A DNA stretch of 64,000 nucleotides, taken from positions 124,001 through 188,000 of the forward strand of contig JALCLH010000002.1 of the NCBI GenBank assembly GCA_022647765.1, given 5' to 3'. Positions within the stretch are counted from its first letter, which is position 1, and each line of letters starts with the position of its first letter. The notes under the pieces were generated by a model that was not told the DNA's origin, ran no database searches, and worked only from the letters and a program-made list of their open reading frames with translations. The DNA comes from Acidipropionibacterium sp. (GTDB taxonomy: Bacteria > Actinomycetota > Actinomycetes > Propionibacteriales > Propionibacteriaceae). A program made the position numbers and the translations under genes. Below are positions 52,920 to 61,852 of this stretch, one piece after another.

Positions 52920-53702
52920 TCAGTGGACGGTCTCGGCGAGGAAGGCCACCAGCTCGCCTGCGGTGCTGCCATCGGTATCGGTGAGGGTGCGCCCGGCCAC
53001 CCGGTCGGGGTTCCGCGCGATGGCGCCCACCTGAACGCGGGCCGCTGCGGCCCCGACGGTTGCGGGGTCGACGTCCAGGTCGTCCACATCGAGTTCGGCG
53101 ATCTTCTTGCGCTTGGCCGCCAGAACATCCTTGAACGAGGGATAGCGAGGCTCATCGGTCTGGTCGGTGACGCTGAGCACCACGGGCAGGCCGGCGGTCG
53201 CGGTCCGGGTCCCGGTCTCGTCGGTGCGCCCGATCGTGATCTCCTGGCCCGCCACCGAGATGGTGCTGGCATGGGTCAGCCCGGCCCAGCCCAGACGGGC
53301 GGCCACCAACACCGGCACCGCGCTGGTGCCCGCATCGGTGGAGGCCATCCCGCACACCAGCGCCCCCGCATCGCTGAAACTCTGTACAGCGGCGGCGAGC
53401 AGGCCGGCGGTGGCGAACACATCGCTGCCGGCGACCTGGTCGTCGACGATGAGGGTCGCGTCATCAGCGCCCATCTGCAGGGCCTTGCGCAGGGCGGCGG
53501 TGGCGTCGTCGGGGCCGATCGCCACCGCAGTGACGGTCGAGTCCGGGAGCTGGTCGCGCAGGCGCAGGGCCTGCTCGACGGCGTACTCGTCGAGTTCGGA
53601 CAATAGGCCGGAGTCGGCGTCTCGGACCAGCCGGTGATCGGCGTCGAAACCAATCTCCTCAGCAGTATCGGGAACGTACTTCACGGCAACGATGATGCGC
53701 AT
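52920..53702 (-). CDS. etfB: Electron transfer flavoprotein beta subunit
   Basis: 260 aa. N-terminal [10 protein letters not shown], then A-L-R-L-R and A-L-Q-M-G-A-D-D-A, and the recognition-loop region A-K-R-K-K-I; AMP-binding beta-subunit fold. Forms the ETF heterodimer with the alpha subunit coded 38 bp downstream. It starts 10 bp after the etfD stop. The short spacing supports one mRNA. Confidence 0.95.
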   Translation of the reverse strand: MRIIVAVKYVPDTAEEIGFDADHRLVRDADSGLLSELDEYAVEQALRLRDQLPDSTVTAVAIGPDDATAALRKALQMGADDATLIVDDQVAGSDVFATAGLLAAAVQSFSDAGALVCGMASTDAGTSAVPVLVAARLGWAGLTHASTISVAGQEITIGRTDETGTRTATAGLPVVLSVTDQTDEPRYPSFKDVLAAKRKKIAELDVDDLDVDPATVGAAAARVQVGAIARNPDRVAGRTLTDTDGSTAGELVAFLAETVH

Positions 53703-53712
53703 TAAAAAATCC

Positions 53713-55968
53713 TCAATCGGTGTCAGTTGACGGAGTGGCTGCAGATGCTGCAGCCAAGTGCTTGTTCTGGGCCCTGTGGACGGAGTCGAGCACCATCAGG
53801 GCCACATCGCGGACCTCGGGCGCTGCCTCGTCGGAGCTGGCGGCGTCCCCCAGCATGATCGAGCAGTACGGGCAGCCGGTGGCCAGTGTGGTGGCCCCGG
53901 TGGCGGTGGCCTCGCCCATCCGGGTGGTGTTGATCCGGGTGCCGATCTTCTCCTCGGTCCACATCCGGCCCCCACCCCCACCACAGCACATGCTGGTGGG
54001 GCCCGAGTGCGCCATCTCGAGCAGATCCGCACCCCCCGGGACGACGGCAGCTCCCAGAAGCTCGCGGGGAGCCTCGTACTCCCCGTTGTGACGGCCCAGG
54101 TAGCACGGATCGTGGTAGGTGATCGGAGCGGCCTCGCCGGGATCCGGCGGTGCCAGCTCGAGGCGGTGCTCGCGCACCAGGCGATTCAGCAGCTGAGTGT
54201 GGTGCACCAGGTTGAAATGCGCCCCGAGCTGGGCGTACTCATTCGACAAGGTGTTGAGGCAGTGCGGGCAGGTCACCAGAATCTTGTCGGCACCGAGCTG
54301 GTGGAGCTGCTCGATGTTGGCCACCGCGAGTTCCTGGTAGGTCGCCTCATTTCCCGCCCGGCGGGCAGGATCGCCACAGCACGACTCAGCCTTGCCCAGG
54401 ATGGCGAACGTCACGCCGGCCGTGTGCAGCAGCTCGGCCACCGCCCGGGTCGTCTTCCCGGCCCGCTCGTCGAAGGCTCCCGCACATCCCACGTAGAACA
54501 GGTAGTCGACCTGCGAGAGGTCCGCGACGTCCCGGCCGACCACCGGGACGGTGAAATCCAGCCCCCGGGTCCAGTCCAGCCGCTTGCGGGCCGGCTGGCC
54601 CCACGGGTTGGCGCGCTGCTCCAGGTTGGAGAACATCCCCCCGAACTCCTCGGGGAACTGTGCCGAGGTCATCACCTGGCCCCGCCGCAGATCGAGGATG
54701 TGGTCGACGTGTTCAATGTCGACCGGGCACTGGACCGTGCAGGCCCCGCAGGTCGTGCAGGCCCACAGCACCTCCGGATTGATGACCGGCCCGATGAGCT
54801 GGCCTCCGCGGTTGGCGCTGTCGTCCGAACCGGCCGCCCCGGCCCGCGCCAGGGCGGTGAGCAGATCATCACTGTGCGGACTCACAGCAGTTGCCGGCGT
54901 CTTGGAGGCGGCCGGCCCCAGTGTGGCGGCGGCGTGGTCGCGCAGAGCCAGGGTGAACAGCTTCGGGGACAACGGTTTGCCGGTGTTCCATGCCGGGCAC
55001 ACGTCCTGGCAGCGCCCGCATTCGGAGCACGAGGCGAAGTCCAGCAACCCCTTCCAACCGAAATCAGTGATGGTGTTCACCCCGAAGGTCGCATCGGCGG
55101 CCAGGTCGTCGATCTGGCGGATATCGAACGGCTTCCCGTCGACGAGCATCGGAGCAGCCGCACCCAAAGCGGGGGTGCCGTCAAGCTCGCGGCGGGCGTA
55201 CACGTTGAGGATCGACAGGAACCGGTGCCAGGCCACACTCATCGTGATCCCCGCCCCCACCACCCCCATCCAGGTCATCGAGATCATGATCTTGGCGAAC
55301 GCGAACCAGCCCACGCTCAACTCCAGCACGTGACCCGGCTGAGACATCACCATGCTGCCCAGCCAATAGGTGGTGGGGAAATGAACCCACGACCCGGCCG
55401 CCGCTGTGGCAGGATCCTGACGCAGCAACGCATTGCGGCAGGCTGTCATCGCCAGCACACACAGGATCACGGCGGCGATCACCGCCTCGACGAACCAGGC
55501 CTGCCAGCGGGTGGAACCGTAGAACCGCGACCGCCAGTCCTGCGCGGCAGCCGGCTCCGGATCGTGCTCACTGAACCGGAGGCGGATGATGATCAGCGCG
55601 ATGATCCCGGCCAGCCCGGCCCAGGAGAACAGTTCGACCGCCCACTGCCAGGGCGCCCACCCGCCCACGATCGGCAGCTCGGCGTGAGCATCGACGATCT
55701 GGGCGTAGGCCGCGGCCAGAGTCGGGACCAGCAGCACGAAGGAGACCATCACGCACCAGTGGGCCACCTTGGCGACGGGTCTGGTGGTGAAGCGGCGGTG
55801 GGACAGGATCTCGGTGATCGTGGCTCCGATCCGCCGCCCGACCGGCAACAGCCGGCCCGGGCTGGGGGAGCCCTTGCGGACCTGGACGATCAGGCGCACC
55901 GCCCCGCGCGCGAACAGCCAGACGCCGATCACGCTGTAGACCACTGCCACCACCAGGACCACCATCAT
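53713..55968 (-). CDS. EtfD-like membrane Fe-S oxidoreductase (ETF to menaquinone)
   Basis: 751 aa. An N-terminal membrane part of five or six helices (nitrate-reductase-gamma-like), then two [4Fe-4S] ferredoxin motifs (C-S-E-C-G-R-C-Q-D-V-C-P near 315 and C-T-T-C-G-A-C-T-V-Q-C-P near 415), and two CCG domains (E-S-C-C-G-D-P and M-C-C-G-G-G-G-G). This is the heterodisulfide-reductase-like EtfD layout, which carries electrons from ETF to menaquinone. Placement between DAO2 and etfBA argues that amine oxidation feeds the respiratory chain rather than oxygen directly. Confidence 0.9.
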   Translation of the reverse strand: MMVVLVVAVVYSVIGVWLFARGAVRLIVQVRKGSPSPGRLLPVGRRIGATITEILSHRRFTTRPVAKVAHWCVMVSFVLLVPTLAAAYAQIVDAHAELPIVGGWAPWQWAVELFSWAGLAGIIALIIIRLRFSEHDPEPAAAQDWRSRFYGSTRWQAWFVEAVIAAVILCVLAMTACRNALLRQDPATAAAGSWVHFPTTYWLGSMVMSQPGHVLELSVGWFAFAKIMISMTWMGVVGAGITMSVAWHRFLSILNVYARRELDGTPALGAAAPMLVDGKPFDIRQIDDLAADATFGVNTITDFGWKGLLDFASCSECGRCQDVCPAWNTGKPLSPKLFTLALRDHAAATLGPAASKTPATAVSPHSDDLLTALARAGAAGSDDSANRGGQLIGPVINPEVLWACTTCGACTVQCPVDIEHVDHILDLRRGQVMTSAQFPEEFGGMFSNLEQRANPWGQPARKRLDWTRGLDFTVPVVGRDVADLSQVDYLFYVGCAGAFDERAGKTTRAVAELLHTAGVTFAILGKAESCCGDPARRAGNEATYQELAVANIEQLHQLGADKILVTCPHCLNTLSNEYAQLGAHFNLVHHTQLLNRLVREHRLELAPPDPGEAAPITYHDPCYLGRHNGEYEAPRELLGAAVVPGGADLLEMAHSGPTSMCCGGGGGRMWTEEKIGTRINTTRMGEATATGATTLATGCPYCSIMLGDAASSDEAAPEVRDVALMVLDSVHRAQNKHLAAASAATPSTDTD

Positions 55969-56025
55969 CGGGGCAACTCTCCTTCAGGTCGATTACGGTT
56001 CAGTAAATTGGACTGGCCTTGCGAG

Positions 56026-57207
56026 TCAGCGGATTCCAGAAGCTCCCTTGTACGGGAAGGGGCTGGTGAGCAGGTCGCCCTCGGCGAACCGGGACAGCCG
56101 GAAGTCCGAGGCCGTGACATTGGGAATCGTGGTGTCCCCGTCGAGGATCAGCTCGGCGGCCAGCTTCCCGATCGCCGGAGAGGTCTTGAACCCGTGCCCC
56201 GACATCCCGGTCTCCAGGAACAACCCGTCATAGTCGGTGCCCGAGATGATGTAGTTCTGGTCCGGGGTGCTGTCGAAGACCCCCGTGAAAGTAGAGACAA
56301 CCTGGGGGTTCTCGATTCCTGGGAAGCGGTGCACCGCCTTCTCAGCCACCGCCTCGAGGGCTTCATGGGAGGCGTGTCCCGGGTAGTCGTCGAGGTTGGA
56401 CACCGACTTGATGAGCCGGGAGGCATCGCTGTAGCCGAACAGCAGTTCGCCCTTGCGCATCTGCACGTCCTGCCTGGAGACCAGGTCGGAGAACACCGGC
56501 GACGCTCCCAAGTTCATTCCCGGGTTGATGAGGACCTGTTCATTGAGGATGGGGTCGATGGGAACGTCGATGCCGAGCGGGGTGGTGAGAGCCGGCACCC
56601 AGGGGCCCCCGGCCAAAATGACGGTCCCAGCGGGCACGATCTCCCCGTCGGCCAGCTTCACACCAGTGGCCCTCGTCCCCTCGGTGAGAACCTCAACGAC
56701 CTCCGCACCCTGACGAATAGTGACGCCATGATCGCGCAGATACGCGGCGAACCCCTGAGCGGTGGCATAACCATCCCCGTACCCGCCCCGCGGCTCCCAG
56801 CAGAACGTGTCGAAATCATCCAGGTACGCCGTCGGCCACAGCTCGCGGACCGCGTCATGATCGATGAACTCCGTCGGAACGCCGAGAGACTGCTGGTGCT
56901 TCACACTGGCGGTGAAGGGCTCGCGGTTCTCCGCCCCGACCCCGACCAGGTAGCCGACCTGCTCGAAGCCGATATCGGCACCAAGAATCTCCTTGGCGTT
57001 CTCGAAGAACTCGAGGCTGGCCAGGGCCAGCGCGGCCACCGAGGTGACGCCGTAGTGGCACCGCACGATACCGGCGGACTTGCCGGTGCCCCCCGCAGCC
57101 ACCGTGTTGCGCTCCAGGATGGTGATGTCAGTGACTCCCCGTTGCAGCAGCGCATAGGCCGTTGAGGTTCCGATCACTCCAGCGCCGACGATAACAACAT
57201 CGCTCAT
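56026..57207 (-). CDS. DAO-family FAD oxidoreductase 2, etf-linked
   Basis: 393 aa, about 90% identical by eye to DAO1 (44679), same length; the last 75 residues differ at one position. FAD motif V-V-I-V-G-A-G-V-I-G-T-S-T-A. Differences cluster around residues 38-44, 120-140 and 230-260, so substrate range may differ. It is first in an operon with etfD, etfB and etfA (57-bp gap), so it is probably a dehydrogenase that reduces ETF. AGGAGAGAG precedes the ATG. It has its own copy of the shared promoter element. Confidence 0.9.
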   Translation of the reverse strand: MSDVVIVGAGVIGTSTAYALLQRGVTDITILERNTVAAGGTGKSAGIVRCHYGVTSVAALALASLEFFENAKEILGADIGFEQVGYLVGVGAENREPFTASVKHQQSLGVPTEFIDHDAVRELWPTAYLDDFDTFCWEPRGGYGDGYATAQGFAAYLRDHGVTIRQGAEVVEVLTEGTRATGVKLADGEIVPAGTVILAGGPWVPALTTPLGIDVPIDPILNEQVLINPGMNLGASPVFSDLVSRQDVQMRKGELLFGYSDASRLIKSVSNLDDYPGHASHEALEAVAEKAVHRFPGIENPQVVSTFTGVFDSTPDQNYIISGTDYDGLFLETGMSGHGFKTSPAIGKLAAELILDGDTTIPNVTASDFRLSRFAEGDLLTSPFPYKGASGIR

Positions 57208-57290
57208 TTCTCTCTCCTGCTTTCCTGTTGGCGGGCCCGGCGACCTGATGCCGCACGTCTCAGCAAATCTGCGTCACATCGGATCCCGCC

Positions 57291-57377
57291 TTCATTCAGG
57301 AAAGCGCAGAAATTGCTTCGCGTCCAATACCCAGAGCTTCATCACTAATAGTGAAACAGTTTCAATGTCAATTGTGT
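57291..57377 (-). promoter_or_regulatory. Shared island promoter element, copy at DAO2
   Basis: On the minus strand: TTGACA, TGAAAC-T-GTTTCA, TCACT-ATT-AGTGA, then TATTGGACGCGAAG and TTCTGCGCTTTCCTGAATGA. Substitutions relative to the DAO1 copy keep both palindromes, as expected for protein-binding sites. Confidence 0.75.
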
Positions 57378-57432
57378 TACTGCCAGCACTCGAACAGCGA
57401 CAGCTGGCACCAAGCCAATCAGACAGGGTCTA

Positions 57433-58566
57433 TCAGGCCAGAGCGGGGGTGTCCCACACCGGCAGCTCGACGCCAATGCCCTTCTTCTTGGCGGTGCGGT
57501 AGACCTCAGTGGCCCAGGCGACGTCCTCAATGGGCATCCCGCCGACGCTGTAGACGATGATCTGGTCATCGCTGGTCCGCCCGGGCTTCTCACTGAGGCC
57601 AACCTCACCGATATCGGTGATCTTGTCGGCCTCGAGGAGCCCGTCGTGCACCAGATCCACGAAGTGGCAGCCGATGATCCCGGTCGCGTTCTCGTAGGCC
57701 GGGTATCCGAAATCGGTCTGCCAGTCGTAGTACATGGCGACGTTGTCGATGAACAACCCAGTCTTCGGGTCCAGCAGCAACTCGTCGTCCAGCATCAGGT
57801 TCGCCACCGAACAGATGAAAGCGCCGGGCTTGATCCACTCGGTGGGAATGTGCGGGTAGGCCGACAGCTGCACCAGCCCGGAGACCGCGGAATGGATGAC
57901 ATCGGCGCCGCGCACCGACTCCTCCAGCGTGTCGCAGACCTGGATCTCAATGTCGGGCAGCCGCTCGGCCGCCCACTGCTTGAAGGCCTCGGCGGTGACC
58001 TTGCGGCGGCCGTAGACCTGAGCCTTGCGGATCGGCAGGACCTGCGCGTAGGCCTCCAGGCCGGTCTTGCCCATCACCCCGGGCCCGATGATCGAGACCA
58101 CCTCGGAATCCGGCCTGGCCAGGTACTTCGCACCCACCCCGGGCACGGCGCCCGTGCGGTAGGCGCTCAGCAGGTTCGCCGACATGATCATCTCCGGCGC
58201 GCCAGTCTCCTTGTCATTGAGGATGAACATATGAATCGACCGAGGAATCCCTTTCTCGCGATTCTCGATATTTGATCCATACCACTTGACGCCGGCGTGA
58301 TCGAAACTTCCACCGAGGTAGGCCGGCATGCCCATGAAGCGCCGGTCGGGACCATCGAGCGGCATGTCCGGGAACGGCGACTGCTCCGGGAACAGCATCA
58401 TCGCTCCGTGCGAGTTGCCGTCTTTTCCCGACATCCGGTAGTCGCCCTTACTCAGGAGTTGGAGCGTTTCGTCCATGGCGTCCACGCAGGGGCCCATGTC
58501 GGTGACCCCGGCGGCGATGGCGTCGGGTTCGGAGAGGTACAGCAGAGAGATTGAGGTTTCAGACAT
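57433..58566 (-). CDS. Ornithine cyclodeaminase/mu-crystallin family protein 2
   Basis: 377 aa, paralogue of the protein at 42001 (roughly half of residues identical by eye). NAD site V-S-I-I-G-P-G-V-M-G-K-T-G, G-V-K-W-Y-G-S-N, Y-S-V-G-G-M-P-I-E-D-V-A-W-A. It lacks the N-terminal extension of protein 1. Co-transcribed with the APC permease upstream (39-bp gap) and followed by DAO2. The pairing of each OCD with a DAO gene suggests an obligate two-enzyme step, for example imine hydrolysis or ketimine reduction. Confidence 0.86.
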   Translation of the reverse strand: MSETSISLLYLSEPDAIAAGVTDMGPCVDAMDETLQLLSKGDYRMSGKDGNSHGAMMLFPEQSPFPDMPLDGPDRRFMGMPAYLGGSFDHAGVKWYGSNIENREKGIPRSIHMFILNDKETGAPEMIMSANLLSAYRTGAVPGVGAKYLARPDSEVVSIIGPGVMGKTGLEAYAQVLPIRKAQVYGRRKVTAEAFKQWAAERLPDIEIQVCDTLEESVRGADVIHSAVSGLVQLSAYPHIPTEWIKPGAFICSVANLMLDDELLLDPKTGLFIDNVAMYYDWQTDFGYPAYENATGIIGCHFVDLVHDGLLEADKITDIGEVGLSEKPGRTSDDQIIVYSVGGMPIEDVAWATEVYRTAKKKGIGVELPVWDTPALA

Positions 58567-58605
58567 TGACGCGTGCTCCTCACGGTGAGTCGAATGAGAT
58601 GGCGA

Positions 58606-60054
58606 TCAGCTGGCGATAGCGTCGACGACGTTCTCGTAGATCTCGGGGTGCTTGCGCTTGAGGGATAGCGCCACGCTGATCCCGACGATCAGCGCCAGCA
58701 CGATGACCAGAGCCAGCCCGACGGCCAGACCGACATCGCCCCCGATGAGCACCGGGAAGTTCACCGCGACGACCAGGGTGAGCCCCACCAGGCCGATGGC
58801 GCCCAGCGCGGGTGCAATGACCGTGTTCCAGAGCCGTCGATCAGCGTGATCATGCCGGAAGTAGACGATGACGGCGATGCTGGTGAAGGTCATCAACACG
58901 AGAACCCCGAGCACCGCCAGGCCGGAGAACCAGCTGAACACCTGGACGATGGGATCCAGTCCGATCAGAACCGAAGCCCCGACCAGCACAACCGCCGTGA
59001 TGGTCTGGACAATGGAGGCTCGGGCCGGGGAGCCGAAGCTCTTGTGCACCTCGGCGAGCGGGGCGGGCAGCACCTTGGTCTGACCCATGGCGTGCATGTA
59101 GCGGGCGAGGACGTTATGGAAAGACAGCACGCAGGCGAATGCAGAGGTGAGCATCAGGACCTGCACCGCCCCAGCGGCAAATCCGCCCAGGTATCTGCTG
59201 GTGGTGGCCACCATGAGTCCCGAGGGATCCCCTTGAGCCGCTGCGACGATCTTCGAGGGACCGACGGCCAGCACCAGAACCCAGGCCGACAAGGCGTAGA
59301 AGGCGCCGATCAGGATGATCGCGGCATATGTGGCGCGTGGCACCGTGCGCTCCGGGTCACGGGCCTCGTCGCGGAAGATCGCAGTCGCCTCGAAGCCGAT
59401 GAAACCGGCGATGGCGAATGTCAGACCGACTCCGGGACTACCGGACAGAGCGGCGTGCGGGGTGAACGACTCCCCGCTGATCCCCTGGGCCCCGCCGGTG
59501 GCCAGAACGACGACGTCGAGAATGAGGACGATGAGGATCTCGGCCACCAGGGCGACGCCCAGCACCTTGGTGCTCAGATCGATGTTGTGATAGCCGAGCC
59601 AGCCCACGAAGACGATGACCGCGAAAGCCCAGACCCACCACGGCGGTGACGGCAGATGAGCCGATGCGGCAGCGATGTGAAGCTGTTCGCCGAGGAAGCC
59701 GTAGACAGCGAGCTGAACGGCGGTGTAGGTGACCAGGGCCACGAAGGCCGCGCCGACCCCGAGGGATCTGCTGAGGCCGGCTCCGATGTAGGTGAAGAAC
59801 GCTCCGGGCTTCGAGATTCTCCGGCTCATCGCCGACATCCCGACGGAGAAGAGAATGAGGATCACGGCTGCGAGGATGTAGTTCGCCGGAAACCCGACGC
59901 CGTTGCCCAACGCCAGACCCACCGGCGTTCCGCCTCCGATGACGGTCAGTGGCGCGGCGGCGGCCACCACCATGAACACGATTGCTGTGACGCCGAGAGA
60001 GCCGGACAGCGAGGCGTGCTCCGTCCCGGCCGGCGACTGTGTCGTAGTTGCCAT
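58606..60054 (-). CDS. APC family amino acid/amine permease 1
   Basis: 482 aa, about 12 helices, with A-A-A-P-L-T-V-I-G-G-G-T-P-V-G-L near the first helix and F-I-G-F-E-A-T-A-I-F-R-D-E-A-R-D-P consensus of the APC superfamily. Imports an amino acid or amine. First gene of the operon with OCD2, so it probably brings in the substrate of the DAO2/ETF route. Confidence 0.9.
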   Translation of the reverse strand: MATTTQSPAGTEHASLSGSLGVTAIVFMVVAAAAPLTVIGGGTPVGLALGNGVGFPANYILAAVILILFSVGMSAMSRRISKPGAFFTYIGAGLSRSLGVGAAFVALVTYTAVQLAVYGFLGEQLHIAAASAHLPSPPWWVWAFAVIVFVGWLGYHNIDLSTKVLGVALVAEILIVLILDVVVLATGGAQGISGESFTPHAALSGSPGVGLTFAIAGFIGFEATAIFRDEARDPERTVPRATYAAIILIGAFYALSAWVLVLAVGPSKIVAAAQGDPSGLMVATTSRYLGGFAAGAVQVLMLTSAFACVLSFHNVLARYMHAMGQTKVLPAPLAEVHKSFGSPARASIVQTITAVVLVGASVLIGLDPIVQVFSWFSGLAVLGVLVLMTFTSIAVIVYFRHDHADRRLWNTVIAPALGAIGLVGLTLVVAVNFPVLIGGDVGLAVGLALVIVLALIVGISVALSLKRKHPEIYENVVDAIAS

Positions 60055-60301
60055 TTCTCTTTCCCTTTTCGCAGATTTGACTGTCGGGTTTTATTGGACT
60101 CGATGGGAAGAACTCGTCCGTGTGATTCATGATCGATGGACAAGGAGCACATTGCCATCAGACTCGACACCTGTCGTTACGCAGTGGTGCACTCTTGCGA
60201 ACTCCAGTTGAGAGGACCGCCGCCCCCTCTCTCGTTCGCTGGTCAAGTTTCGATATCTTTCAGAAACACGGCTGAAATAGACGTCACCTAACTTTTCAGA
60301 G

Positions 60302-61852
60302 GTGGCGAGAAACATAGGTCGGTCCCTGAGAAAGCTCGACAGTGTCAACCCAATACATGGGCTCGGTCACGGCCGGCTGGGCGCTCTCGATGTCGCCGCG
60401 CAGTCGATCGCCAGCGTCGCTCCGACTGCCGGCCTGGTGACCGCCCCCAGCCTGATCCTGGCGGCCGGCGGAGCCCCGGGCAGCTCGATGCTGATCGCCA
60501 CCCTGGTGACCATGCTGGTGGCGTCCTCAATCAATCAGTTCACACGGCGACTGGCCGCTCCTGGATCGCTGTACACGTTCGTGGTGAAGGGCCTGCATCC
60601 AGCGATCGGGCTGATCACCGCCGCAGCACTGGTCATCGGCTACCTGTTCCTCAGCCTGGCCTCCCTGGTGGGAGCGTCCTCGTATCTGTCGCAAAGTTTC
60701 GTGCCGCTGATGGCCAGCACTCGCCACGGCGCGAGCGTCGTGATCGAGGCGATCCTGGCGGTGGTGATCGCCGTGCTGGTCGTCGCTCTTCTGGCAGTCG
60801 GAGTGCGCCGAGCCACCGTGACCATGCTGGTGATCGAGGTGCTGTCCATCAGTACTGTGATGGCGGCACTGGTGGTGGCATGGTTCCGGGGCAGTCGCGC
60901 CCACCCGCAGGTCGGCAGATCACTGGGCGATGCCTGGGGAGCCGGCGGCGGGCTGACCACATGGGGAACCGGCGTGGTGCTGGCGATGGTGGCCTTCATC
61001 GGATTCGAGAGCTCAACCGCTCTGGGGCCGGAGACCCAACGCAGAATGCGGCTGGTGCCCCGGGTGCTGTCGCGAACAGTGCTCGGCGTCGGAGCCGTGT
61101 TCATCGTCGGCGCCACCCTCGAGTCGGCCTTACTGCTCGGGCTGCGGCTCCCACCATCGGCGACGCCGGTCTCCGACATGATGACGACGCTGGGCTATCG
61201 GGCGGCCATCCCGGTGCTGAACCTCGCCGCCGCGGCCTCCTTCGTCGCCTGTGCGACGGCATCGTCGATGGCGCTGGTGCGACTGCTTCTCGCTCTGTCG
61301 GTGGACGGCGTCCTGCCCGCTTCTCTCAGCCTCCTGCATCCCCGGCGTCAGACCCCTCAGCGCGCCGCCCTGGCGATCATGCCCGTGCTGTGCGCGGCGC
61401 CGGCGATCATGCTGGCCCTCGGGGTGGCGCCGCGACCCCTGATGGACAGGCTCATCGAGACCTCGGTGACCGGCTATCTGGTCGCATATCTGCTGGTCTG
61501 CGCCGCTGTTCTCGGTTTTCTGCCCAGGATCGGGGAGGTGACCGTCCGGCCGATGGTGGCGGCTCTCACGGCGGCCCTGGCCCTGGCGGCGGGCCTGGTG
61601 ACCTACTGCGCATTCAACTTCCGTGCCGGCGTCCGACTGCCCACCGTGACACTGGCGATCGGGGTGCTCCTGGCACTGGCCTGGTGGTGCGTGATGAAGT
61701 TCCGTGCCCCGAACCGGATAGACCGGCTCGGCAACTACGACCATCCCTCGACCACCGACGTGTGGTGGGGCCCGCTGCCGCCGATCACCGCGTCCGCGTC
61801 CGCGTCTGCGGGCCAACAGGTCGTGGATCACGAGTCCGGAAGCCGACGATGA
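60302..61852 (+). CDS. APC family permease 2
   Basis: 516 aa, about 12 helices; A-P-T-A-G-L-V-T-A-P-S and V-A-F-I-G-F-E-S-S-T-A-L-G-P-E-T fit the APC superfamily. The substrate is unknown. GTG 60302 lies 7 bases after TAACTT and may be leaderless; AGAGG overlaps as well. It heads an operon with IclR and a flavoprotein, and is divergent from permease 1. The 247-bp spacer (60055-60301) shows no repeat or operator I can name. Confidence 0.88.
   Translation: MARNIGRSLRKLDSVNPIHGLGHGRLGALDVAAQSIASVAPTAGLVTAPSLILAAGGAPGSSMLIATLVTMLVASSINQFTRRLAAPGSLYTFVVKGLHPAIGLITAAALVIGYLFLSLASLVGASSYLSQSFVPLMASTRHGASVVIEAILAVVIAVLVVALLAVGVRRATVTMLVIEVLSISTVMAALVVAWFRGSRAHPQVGRSLGDAWGAGGGLTTWGTGVVLAMVAFIGFESSTALGPETQRRMRLVPRVLSRTVLGVGAVFIVGATLESALLLGLRLPPSATPVSDMMTTLGYRAAIPVLNLAAAASFVACATASSMALVRLLLALSVDGVLPASLSLLHPRRQTPQRAALAIMPVLCAAPAIMLALGVAPRPLMDRLIETSVTGYLVAYLLVCAAVLGFLPRIGEVTVRPMVAALTAALALAAGLVTYCAFNFRAGVRLPTVTLAIGVLLALAWWCVMKFRAPNRIDRLGNYDHPSTTDVWWGPLPPITASASASAGQQVVDHESGSRR

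Larger units (their letters stand above)
56026..57377 (-). repeat. 1352-bp inverted repeat, right copy (DAO2 and promoter)
   Basis: Inverted relative to 44509-45860, equal length, ending at the same stop codon. The 10.2-kb segment between the copies (45861-56025) carries the importer and etf operons. Confidence 0.85.

Noticed and set aside
53758-57165. 1135-aa open frame antisense to etfD and DAO2
   Set aside because: Its sequence is the reverse of two well-supported genes; low-complexity His/Gly/Arg content and no recognisable domain.
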